Source: Siphlonurus alternatus
Taxonomy: Eukaryota > Arthropoda > Insecta > Ephemeroptera > Siphlonuridae
Assembly: GCA_949825025.1 (NCBI GenBank)
Contig: OX463780.1
Coordinates: forward strand, 19,689,480-19,753,479
Direction of reading: 5' to 3'
Length of the DNA: 64,000 nucleotides
The notes below the pieces were generated by a model. That model made no database searches, was not told where the DNA came from, and was given only the letters and a program-made list of their open reading frames with translations. The position numbers and the translations under genes were made by a program. Positions 22,801-34,800 of this stretch are shown here, in pieces (position 1 is the stretch's first letter; each line of letters opens with the position of its first letter).

Positions 22801-25800
22801 AAAGTAAAAAATGCAGCCGGAGTTCCGCCCGTCGTAGCGAACGTGCCCGCCGCGTTCAGCCGTGCTCGACCTTCTTTATATCAGCAGCACCGGTGTAGCT
22901 GCTCCGTTACACTTGAAGATCACTTGAATAAAATGAAACTTTACGTCAAGCACACTTGCAGATGAGAAATTCGTATTTACACATCATTTATATCAAAATA
23001 GTTAAAGAGAATAGAAAGTATGTGGTATACTGCATGTATATAAAAGAATTTTACAAGCTATATGAAGTTACACTTTTTTTCTGTGTTTCGAATCTACCAG
23101 TAACCTAATTAAAATTCTATTAAATACTAGAGAAAAGTTAACCTACAACGTAGTTAAAATAATATTAAAATTCCGTCTGCAATACTACAAGTTTAAGGAG
23201 AAAAAAACATTATCTGCTATTCATATAATATAACATTTATTTTATGCTGATAAATAATTATAAGTCTGCTTGAAGATATTGCTTGAGCTTGCATTAAAAA
23301 CGAAAAAAATAAATCGCAAACACATTTGATATTATCAATCATGCATAAAGGGTCAATGGCGTTGAAATATTAATGTAATATAATAATACTAATTGTCTTG
23401 GATAACCAGAACCCATTTTGTGTGAGACCACAATTTAAAAAAGGTGTTATTTTTTATTCATTTTGTGTGGCAAGATGGACTTATTTTTTTTTTTTCGCTC
23501 TCTCTCTCTCTCTCTCTCTCCTTAAAAATTTTAAATGCGCATCTCTTTAATTGTTACCTTGTATTGGAGCTGTAACGAGTCAGTTCCGATTGTTTCAAGA
23601 TTCACGGCGTGAGACAGCGGACTAAAATTGACTTCACTGCTTAATTAAGTGGAACAAGATATTAAGATTTGTAAGTAATTTTAGCGGAGGTAAGAAGAGG
23701 ACCCAGCCTAGTCATTTCAGACGATTTTCGCCACGCCACGTCTCCATAGACTGCATGCGTGACAACTGTCACAAACAAAGCTCGCACGGGTAACATAATA
23801 TGAATTACGACACCCTGAAATGTATACAATCATTTGTACTATTAAATGCAGTTTCGTTTCAACCAAAAACTGCCATTTTCTAACCTGCCGTTTTGTTTCT
23901 AAAATCGTTAAAAAAAAAACACAAAAAAAAAAAAAAAAAACAAGTTGCAACTTATTGATTTTATTAAGTGCTCGTGTTGTCATCAACATTCAATTTTCTA
24001 TAATGACTAGGTAGAGGTATCACGTTGCATCTGATCTAGACCTTGGGAGGCAGATCACGCGGTAGATTGCAAAACGACGACGACGGCCTGTCAGAGCGAT
24101 TAATCTCGTCTCCAGCTTCAATCAGCTCGATGAGTCAGCAGGGAGGCGTGGGAGACATATGCAGCAGCAAAGAAGCTCTAGCGGCCCCTGCTGTCACGCT
24201 GTGTTACCGTCGTTGCCACGCCGTTGATCGTTATAAGGACTGAAAATAGAATTTCTCTAGCTCTCCCTTGCCTTACTCTCAAAGAGAAATATTATTCTTA
24301 GTTCAAGATCGATATCATTAAAAAATGTTTATTATGCGTGGAAATAAAGATTATTGAATAGAGACGTATTTTTTTAAGGATGAATCTCAGTAGGTTGATA
24401 TCTCGCAATCGTACCGCCTGAATGCAACAAGACTTGCATGGGACTTAGAACTCACCATCAATAGGTGGCATACAAATTTTGAAGCGAATCTGTCTTATCA
24501 GTTTTGTGGAAACTGAGGTAGAAGTTTAACATTGGCCTTATGGACGCAAACCGGAAATGGAGCTGTTGTAAGAAAACTGCAAGACTGAATTTGCCCAAAC
24601 CATAAGCGATTAAGTTTTAGAACATTCTCGATTTTTTAAAATTTATATCATTCGATTCGTTTGCAGGGAAATATTCTTTGATTCCGAAGTAACTGAGATT
24701 AATCGGATCGTTAAGTTAAAATGGAATCGCAATGTGCCAATCGATGTCATTTTTAAATTATGTTATTCATAATAAGCTGTTCTCTACGATCGATGAATTG
24801 CTAGAGCTAGCGTATGCAATTGCATGTTCTTTGTAACATGTTAATTTTCGTGCTATTATATATTTATATTATATAATAATTATATACTGTACGTATTTTC
24901 CTATTTTCTCGTTTTACTTTGTTACCGGTAATAATTAGTAAAAAAATATTTTGTTAATTCTCGACCAATCATGTATCATTTTCTGATATTACTTTATTAT
25001 TTATCTATAATAGACGCTGTTGCACGTTTCCCGCAGCATCCCAGCACGTTCTAATTGTGACGCTGCATGATAGATTTTCGTCGTTTGTGACGTATTTCTT
25101 TGTTTTCGCAGGAGTTCACGGACACCACCTCAAACCACTCACTCTCGACTGCCGGTTTCGTCAACCCCCTGGCTGGGGTTGCCACCCCCGCGTCTGCCTC
25201 CACCGAGTTTACCATCTTCCCGCCCCCAGGGGTTCCTCTGGTTACGCCCCCTGCAGCCCCACCCACCGTTCACTTCGAGCCGCTGCCGGACATCCGTCCC
25301 CGGCCGGTCGTCACTACAGTCGAAGTGGAGGTGGAGCCAGTACCGCCCCCACTGCGGCCCCCAGCACATAGTAACGCGCCCCCCGCCCCCGCTCCTAGTG
25401 AGCTGCTTGGTGAGTTTGCTTGACCGGTCGGGTGTGTTTCCTTTTAAGTGGAAGGCTTGATCATAAAAATTTATGAATTAAAATATTCATACTAAATTAA
25501 ATTATAATTTATTCAATGAATTTTTATATTGCAGGAGACCTTTTTATTTTATTTTTTGCTTTCTTGAACTATGAAGTTTGCACAGCAGTATCACAAGAAT
25601 AAGTTCTCTATACATGTGCAAAGATTTATTGATGTATTTCTTTATCTCGTTGAATTTCTTCTTTTTTAATTTTAAACATTATAAATATTTAAAAATGGTA
25701 TGTCCTGCTATTTCCTATAAGGTTGTTTCTTTTTTCTTTTATGGTTATACTTTTATTTATGTTCTTTTTTACCATTGTATTCAATTTGCATGTTTTCCTT

Positions 25801-28800
25801 TTGATCTTATATATTTTTATTTTTTTAACCCCTTGTCCTTTTTTTTTCTCTCAGTCTCTTTTAAAGTTGTCTTTTTTTATGTAAATGAACCAAACTTTGC
25901 ATAAGAATACTCAACTTTCAGTAGTAGATTCTAGATAACTTGCATTTAAAATTTCTGTGTCACTTGCAAAATTTAACCTCTGGAGACTCAGCTGATTAAC
26001 ATTATGTGATTGCAGATGGCCCCAGTTTTCCTCGAGACAGGCTGAAGTACCTGCGAGAGCTGGGCACCGGTTGGTTTGGAAAGGTCAGTGACCTCAAAGA
26101 TGGGAGGGAATCAATCCAAAACTGGTGTAGGACAAAGTACATTAAAATTTGGTGGAATAAAGGAATAATTTACCTATATTGTGTTTTACCCTCAAATAGA
26201 AAAAAAAAAAAATGTTTTCTTGTTTTTTATCAAAATGACAGAAAATCAACTTTTAAGAAAAAAATAATTCCTGTCACCTGTCTTCTTATATCTGAAAATA
26301 ATCTCTGGTTAATTAATTAGTGTATTTTACATACTTCATATTCAGAAGTGTTATGGTGCAAAATTCGGTATGCAATTTAGTCTTATATACATTAACATTA
26401 CAAACATTGAATTTTGATGCATAAGTATCAATTTGTTTACCCCACATGCACCTAGTCAACCAGCTGACTGACTTGGTACACAGGTGGTTGAGGGCGAGGC
26501 GATTGTGGACGGTAACGGGTTCACACCAGTGGTGGTACGCATCCTGAGGGAGGACGCCCCTGGCCCAGACCAGGCCCTCTTCCTTCGCGAGGTGTCACAC
26601 CTGCGAGCCCTGACCCACCCCAACCTCCTGCACCTGCTGGGCAGCTGCTGTGAGGCAGAACCTCTCCTTACCATCATGGAGCTGTGCCCTCAGGTAAGGA
26701 CACCAGAAATTGTTTATACAATTTATGTACATTCAACATATAAAATTAATATCAAATACAGATTTTTTTAGCTCCATGCAGCATCCCAAAGGGTTTGGTA
26801 TATCAATGGTTGACAATAAACAAATTTTGTAATCTATTTTAAAAAATACTAATTAATGAGCATTATTTAATGTTGTTAGAATTAAATGTTGTTTATTTAA
26901 ACAAAATCTAGTAATATACTGTAATTTAAAGGCTAAATATCGGCCACACCCGAAAGGGTAAAATGGTGTCAAGGGTATTAACTTTTTAACTTTTAATTTA
27001 AATTGACTGACTGACCAGACTGAATTTATGAGCAGTGATTTTCTAAGAATTAGTCTTGATGCCGGTGATGACAAATTATAAATATCTTTTACACTCGTCG
27101 CCTTGGAAAATTTCCCTCTTGCAGCCTTGTTAGTCACCATGCCTTGTATTATTCGGGCATGGTGATTAACAAGGTCGCAAAGGAAAATTTTCCAAGGCGA
27201 TGACTGTACATGTTTCCCTGAATGCCTCTGATCAGCAGAAAATCTGTTGCTTTTTCTTTCATATATTAAAAAATAACCATTTGCAAGTGATAAAATTTAT
27301 TTAAATATATTTAGTGATATTCTGTGATCATCCTAGTATGTAAAACTTTATATTTACATTATTTCTGTGACTGGTAATGTGATGTTGTTTTGTTTATATG
27401 TGATGGTAAATGCAATCATATTAGTAATACATAGTTACATTGTCTTTTAAGCAATAATCTTAATCCTTCACTCTGCCATCATACTAAAGGAAACTGAGAG
27501 CAACAAGCAAGTGTTGACATTTCTCTTGTTGTTGGCAGGGTGACCTCAAAAGCTTCCTGGTGCTACAGAGTGCAGAGGCCTCGTCCCTGGGTCAGCAGGG
27601 GGAGGTGATCCGCATGCTGTGTGAGATAACTGCAGGTCTCGAGCACATGGCCCAGGCCGGCTTCGTGCACACGTGAGTCAGCTGATCATGTTTTCTAATG
27701 ATGAACTTCCAAACAAGAGCTGTCACATCAAATCTGTTTTTTTATTAAATGTTCGAAAGTTTTTGGTGCATGTTCTGCTAATGTCAATATGAAATGTCTT
27801 CCACTGACTGAAGACATTCAGATGACAAGAACAATATATTAACTTTGACATGAAATGTAGATGGGCTTCAAAGGTATAATTTTGTATCCAAATTGAATAA
27901 AAATACATTAATAAAATCTAGTCAAATGTTAACATTTTTAATGAATGAATAAGTTACAATAAAACTGCATTGTCTTAATAAAATTTAAGTTTTCTTGGCA
28001 ACATAATTTGAGCCATCTGAAATAAAAATTCACTACTCACAGGTTGAGAATTGAAACTAAAATTATTGTTGGATTACTTTTAAATGCATTACATTTTATT
28101 AACCAATCTGGCGGGGTTTCATTTCAATACTTAATGCTTTTATGCTTCAACTCTGGTTCCCCACTGACAACTGTGTTTCTTACAGTGACCTGGCAGCTCG
28201 TAACTGCTTGCTGACGTCTGACCTAACGGTGAAGATTGGAGACTATGGTACCAGCATCGAGAGGTTCAGGGTAGGTATCCTGACTGACTGGGTCATGACG
28301 CGGGCACTGATATTGGTGTGGTGTTGCAGGAGGACTACTACTGTGCTGGAGACGTGGCCCTTCCCATCAGATGGTGTGCTCCAGACACCCTCGTGTGCAC
28401 TGACCTCACCATAGAAACTAAAGAGGTAGGCTGCATTGAACTGGAATTGTCGCGATAAGTTATTTCTCTTCCTGTATTCTTGTGATATGTTTATTATGCT
28501 TGTAATAGACAACTAAATAGGCATTAAATATCACTTGTCAAACATTTAAATAGTTATGTACTTGTTCAACTTTTAATAACAAGTTGCAGCAATTACGATT
28601 TATCTCAATTTTATTTGTAGACTAATGCAACTAATGCAATTAATTCAGTGGTACCTTTTGTATTTAAATTTGTAATCAAATCATAAATTTTACAAAGGTA
28701 CTCGGTAAATTAAAAAAAAATAATAATAAATAAACCTTGTAAATAACCAAGTGCAATCCCTTTGATACTGAATCTTTGCAGAGTTATCTAAATTCTATAT

Positions 28801-31800
28801 GGTTGCATATTTTATTTCATCACTGGAGGCAAGTTAGTATTTTATGGAAACTGAACACTGTTGGTCTGTGAGAAGCTGGAGCCTAGGTCTAAGGCAAGTC
28901 TCTTTCAGGTGACGAGTGTGGCTAACGTGTGGACGCTGGGCGTGGTGATGTGGGAGATTCTCGAGTTTGGCCGCCTGCCCCACTCGGAGCTGAGTGATGA
29001 CGAGGTCATCATGCAAGTGCTCGGGCCCAGTAAACGTCAGCTGCCCGCACCCTCTCTTGGCCTGCCACACTCACAGTACCTGTGAGTAGTTGAGAGCTAG
29101 TCTGTTGAGTGTTGACTTTGACATGTTGCAAGTGTTAACAAATACACATATATATTTTTGTTTTGATGATGAATATACTTGTATTTCCTTATTTTATATT
29201 AGTAATCTTTCTGTTTAAGTTTTTAATAGCAACAACCCTGATTATTATTATTATTATTATTTTTTTTTTTAATTGTTTGCTTGTGTAAGTAGTTTTAATG
29301 CTGAAAATAAATAATAAATGTCAAACTGAAGAAATTTTTGCTAATATTATATTTCAGCTGGCAATTTTGTTGTGTGGTAAACAGTAATCGACTCTGTAAT
29401 TTTCGTTTGTATTCATTGGTTCCTTTTCACATGAAGTTCATGTCATATATGCAAGCTGTATATATGTACTTAAGTAAATAAAAAAAATACATGCCTGCTT
29501 GTTGTTGAGTCTAACAGCTGCTTGCTTGATGCAGGTACCACCTGATGCGGCTGTGCTGGAGCAGCGAGCCAGACCGTCCCACCGTGGGTCAGATCCACGC
29601 CATGCTGCGGCACTTGCTGGGTAGCAAAGGTCCAGGCAACGAGGACTTCGAGCAACGCTGGGCGGTGCTCAGGCCTAATAAGGCTACCTCCCTTGTCCTG
29701 GAGGCCTGTGGCGGTCCATCAGCACTGCAGGACTTCTCGCCCTCTCCTTCCCTACCAGAAAAAGACTTCCTGAGTCCTCACAAGTCTCCGAGTCTTCAAA
29801 ATCTTCATGGTTCACTGGAGGACCTGCATCCTCGATCATCTTCTCTTCCAACCAGCACGGAAAATCTATCCTCTGCTTCTCCAAGTTTTCATAAACAACA
29901 AGAAGTTAAAATAGAAGATATCAAAATTGAAATTGAAGAAATTAATGAGCCGTCCTGTAGTTATGTTAATGAAAAAGTTAATGTGTTTTCAAGTCATAAT
30001 TCAAATGATTCATCATTAGAAGACGAAGATGCTAGAAAAATATGTGAAGCAATACAAGATCTTGATGATGCATTAGCATTAGAAAAGACTTCATCTTCAG
30101 AATCTAGTTCAAATCAATCTACGCCAAAACGAAAACACTCGAGCAATGCCATGTCTGAAAATACAGTTTTAGATTTCCGACTTCAGCAAGTAGCGTCTGA
30201 TTCTGACGAGGAGGAATGTTGGAGGGGTCGTGTGGAGAGGGGAGAGTTCACAGAGAAGGTACGACAGAAGTCCAAGAGTGTACAGGACCTGATGGTGCTG
30301 ACTCACATTGACTCGAGTAGCGAGCACAGCAGTGACGATGCAGACGTGCCTCCACCCAGACCCCTGGCATCAGAAGCATTCAAAAGTGAAGGCAACATTT
30401 GTGGTGCTGTAGTTGTTGAAGGACTCTTAGACTCATTCAGACAACTTAAAAAGTTGTCCAAAATTGAAGATTTAGGTTTTGAAGGAATAAACGATTTTTC
30501 ACTTCAACCTAGCATATCAAATAATATAAATGATAAATTAGATTTTAATCTTGCCTTTGTTTACAATAATGATAGTATCCCTGATTCCCAAGAGTCCCAT
30601 AATAATGAGTTCCTATCCTCAGATCTTTCTAAGTACCTGATCTCACAAGAGAATGAAATAGTTTCGTTATCTGACGTACAATTGGAAACTGAAATTGAAG
30701 AGCCAATTTTAATGAAATCATCAGTTACAAGCAATACTCAAGAGCCTCTTATTTTTGAGCCATTTATTGACCCTTCCACTGAGAAAGAAAATTTTAATAG
30801 TGATGATAACACTTTAACTCAAATAGAAAATGACGTTGGAAATAAGTTTTTGCTCAATTTGGACGATACTCAAGTGGACTCATCGTCACAGTCATGCAGT
30901 GTGACAGCTTCACCGGACGACAGCCAGCTCACTGTCTTAATTAATGCCGGTAGTGAATCAGCAGAGCCAGCTGCCAGTAGCATTGAAGACCTAACCACTG
31001 TCGAGGAGAGAGATGTCTTGCCATCAATGCAAAATGAAGACAATATGTTGGATAGAGATGATATTACAGTAAGCAGTGTTGACAATCCTTGTGATGATAA
31101 TATGCAATCAAGTATCGTAGAGCAAGTAGCCATGAGAAATTTGACGGAAAATGAGGTGACTGAATTAGCTAATCTCTTAGAAGAACAAGAAAAATATGAG
31201 TTGGCTGATATTTTAGAAGAAGTTGCCATGTTACGTAAATCACCAGATATAATTGAATTTATTGATGATATCTTAGAAGAAGCTGTTTTTAAAGCACATT
31301 TGCTTTCCAAAAATTTAGAAGTTGATACTTCAGCTGAAAGTACGACTTTCTTAGAAGAAACAATGTATACTGATGCCAGTGACAGAATTGAAGTCATTAG
31401 TAATAAAGGTGAAACTGAAACTATTAAAGAAACTTGCATTGACAGCAAGCCTTTAAAAGTTGATGGCAGAGAATCCACACAAATACCTGAGAAATTGCAA
31501 GATCCATCTAGACAAACAATAGACATTAACCTGATTGAATCTGAGACCAACATGTTCAAACAATCCTCAGAGCAAAGTTCCACCACCTTTGATCTGATTA
31601 GAAGCGACTCAGACAATCTGGAACAATCGACGGAACAAGCTGTCAACTCTGCTGTTATGGACTTGCTTAAATCTGACTCGGACAACTTTAAAGAAAAGGT
31701 TGTAAACTCTACCGTTATAGACCTAATTAAATCAGATTCAGGTGACTTAAAACAACCATATGAACAAGCTACAAATTCTACAGTTATTGACCTCATCAAA

Positions 31801-34800
31801 GATATTATAATAACACAAGACCTCGTAGAACACACTCCAGATGTTACAGAAAATTGCTTAGCTGTAGAAAATAATAACAAAACGCTAGAAAAAAGCTGTA
31901 ACGCTGGAGACTGTAATGATTGGCAACCTTCTGTAGAAAAGAATGCCAATCATTTACTTCAACTTCCTCAAGATGTGCCCAAAACAAAAGTGAATCATGT
32001 AGTTAGTGGTAAAGAACCTCTTAGCATGATTGCATTTGAGCCCACTCATCCTAAACATCACAGAAAAATTAGAGAAGTTGCTAAGGATTTTCAATTTTCT
32101 ACATTACAGTGTCATAAAATTGTAAGTTCTGAAACAGTCGGCATGATTGCTTTTGATCCTTCTGCCATCAGCAACTCTCAGTATCAGTCAAGAGATGTTC
32201 TGCAACCTATTGTTGAGCCTGTTAAACTGTTGTTGTCTGATATTCCAACGTTAGAAAAGCCACAGTTAACAGCAGTGGAAACTCCAAACTCGAAGGTCAG
32301 TCAAGCTGAACCTGTCATACTGAAAGTGGAAAGGAAGTTAGTGGAAAGTGCAGTTGAAAATGTAGAAATAAAAGAACCAGAACTTAGCACAATAGCTTTT
32401 GAATATGTACCAAACAAGCCTGTAGAAAGTATAAATGAGGCCTTAATTTTAGATGCAGATGACATTTGTTTAAGTGATGCTAAGGTAAATGGAGTTTTTT
32501 TAGCAGCAAGTCCGCCTATCACTGAATCAGAAATAAAGGAAACAATCATTGTTGATAAGAAAGAAATTTATATACCTAAACGTTTAGAACAGTTATGTGA
32601 AGAAGCTTTAATATTAGATGAAAAAGAATCTCCTGTTCCAAAAATTTTAGAAGAATTAAATATTGAAGCAAGAATGTTAGATGTGGATTCTACAAATTTA
32701 GCTGAAGAAATATATAAAGAAAATCAAGCATTTGACACTCTTATCTCGGATTTAGACAATGAAAGTACTATTGACAATATAAGTAAAGAAATAACTCCTT
32801 CGGAAAATCATTTGTTTCGAGACAGGACTGATTCTTGGAATTCTAGTGACATGAAAAATAAGAGGCTTGGAGAGCTTGAGGGTCTAAAATGTGGCATTGA
32901 AGAGCTGACAAAGAGAATTACTCCCGATGACGAACGTAGCAGTGACTCAGGCTTCCGTGACAAGGGGAGTCTCAGCGAAAGTTGTGACGAAGCCGGTGAC
33001 AAGTATAATCTGGAGGACATTGAAGTGGAGCTTGAAACGTTCGGACAGCTTGGTACTCCGTCCAGCGATAGCGGCCTCGAAAGAACTCCTCACGATGACT
33101 TGAAAAGCTTCGACACGTCAGGTCAAGGGGAGGAAGATGAAGGGGATGAATTCTGGAAGCAACAAATGGCCTCGTTGCAACATGCTGCTGGTAAAACATT
33201 AGCTTTATTCCAAGAAGCAGCAGGTCCAGATTTGTCTCCTTGTGATGAAGAAAGAGTGTATGCCAACTCTTGGTTCCGTACAAGTCAAGAGGAGAATGAG
33301 ACGAGTCCCAAGAGTTCTAGCTCTACAGGCAGTGGTACTGCAAATTACGGAGATAGAGATAGTAGTTATGTATCATTTGGACTTGATGATGAATGTGTAG
33401 CTGCGATACGAAGTGAATTAGAACAAAAACTTCCGAAACTTGATAGGCAAGATAGTGACGGTGAATTGGCTGATGGAGAAGGAGAAGAGGAACTTAAAAG
33501 AGAAGATATTACAATCCACTACAACATCTATCCAGCACCATTATCTCCAATACTAGAAGAGCAAGAGAGTTTACCAACATCTGAGAATTGTTCTCCAATA
33601 CAAAGTCGTGCTTCTTTTTTCTTAAATACTGAATGTGCTGGAATATCAAATGAAACAAGAAGTTTGTCCAGTTCTGGTTCTAGTAGTCCTGAAGCAAGTC
33701 CTAAACATTCTCCTCATCAATCCTCTCCACAACAATCCTCTCCTCCAAAGGAAACCTCACCACATCAAACTTCACCACTTAAAATATCTCCACAAAACAC
33801 GATGACATCTCCAAGAGCACGGTCAGAACAATTTGAAGCTGATATTCGAGCAGCATTGGAACAGTGTGTAGCAAACGAATCAGTCCAAGATGAAGAGGAA
33901 GGAGAAGATGATGATGATGATGTACTATTTGTCAACACAGAAACAAATGAGGCAACATTAGTAGAATCTCCATTACGACCTAAACTTCCCTACCTTGCAT
34001 TCGTTAATGGACAACAAGTATACTCCGTTACTCCAGAAAATGAAGACCACCAGCAGTGGGTTGAAGATGACGAGAATGCGGAGGCTGCTTGGAGGATAGA
34101 GCAGTCCGCAGCTCAGTCGTACATGGACCAGTTTGATGCCGTCACATCGTTTTCCGAGCCAGACCCTGAAGAAGTGAGCACCGAGAGTGCTCTCTGGATG
34201 TCTGTGCCTTCCACCAGGGCTCCCATGCCCTCCCCTGAGGAGGAACAGGCTCACAGGGTGGGTGACCCTCCAGCCTGCAATACCCCAGACTGGGAGAGTG
34301 ACACAGCTAGCGAAGGGTCATCGTCTAGCGGGGAGTTCGTCTGGAAGGTGAGTGATGAGGATTTTATTTTTCAATGTGTCTGCTTTTTTGTTCAAGTCAA
34401 CTTGCATGACATTTTTTAGTGAAATTTATAGAGTGTAAAATAATATTCCTCAGATATTTGGGAAAATATATAATTATGTATGTACCGGTATATATAATAA
34501 TAAAAAAAAAAAATACTATTTTAACTAAAAATCTTTCTCACTGTTTGAGGTGCTCCATTCAATTTCATGTAATAAAAATAATCATGCAAATTGTTCACAT
34601 GAAGCTTAAGTTACATCTGTTAAAAAGAAAACTTAAAAAAGAAAAAAAAAAAAAAATTGAAAGAAAGTTTTAAAAAATGTTTTATGTACTCACTAATTAA
34701 GTGGGGGTAAATGTTTGCACTGTCTATCCATGTTGCTTACTAATGCTGATTCGTGGTGTCTAACGTTGTCGTGCTTGCCATGTTTGTTTGCGTTCAGGAG

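Larger units (their letters stand above)
13869..25111 (+). other. 11.2-kb LMTK intron
   Basis: Apart from the items listed separately (fold-back elements near 15,272 and 18,512, a CT tract, and GC-richer islands at about 19,470-19,700, 22,735-22,900 and 24,030-24,240), I see no supported exon in this intron. A TGACGTCA palindrome lies at 17,241-17,248 outside any recognised transposon. The hexamer TGCATG and its complement recur frequently through this intron. Confidence 0.6.

Noticed and set aside
25057..25460. Overlapping plus and minus frames at the juxtamembrane exon
   Set aside because: GC-rich DNA leaves several frames open. Only the frame starting at 25,112 in phase 0 and ending in phase 1 joins the transmembrane and kinase exons.
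30870..31949. 359-codon open frame on the minus strand
   Set aside because: It lies wholly antisense to the LMTK giant exon. Its Ser/Leu-rich composition is the mirror of Asp/Glu/Ser codons on the coding strand, and it has no start context or family resemblance.
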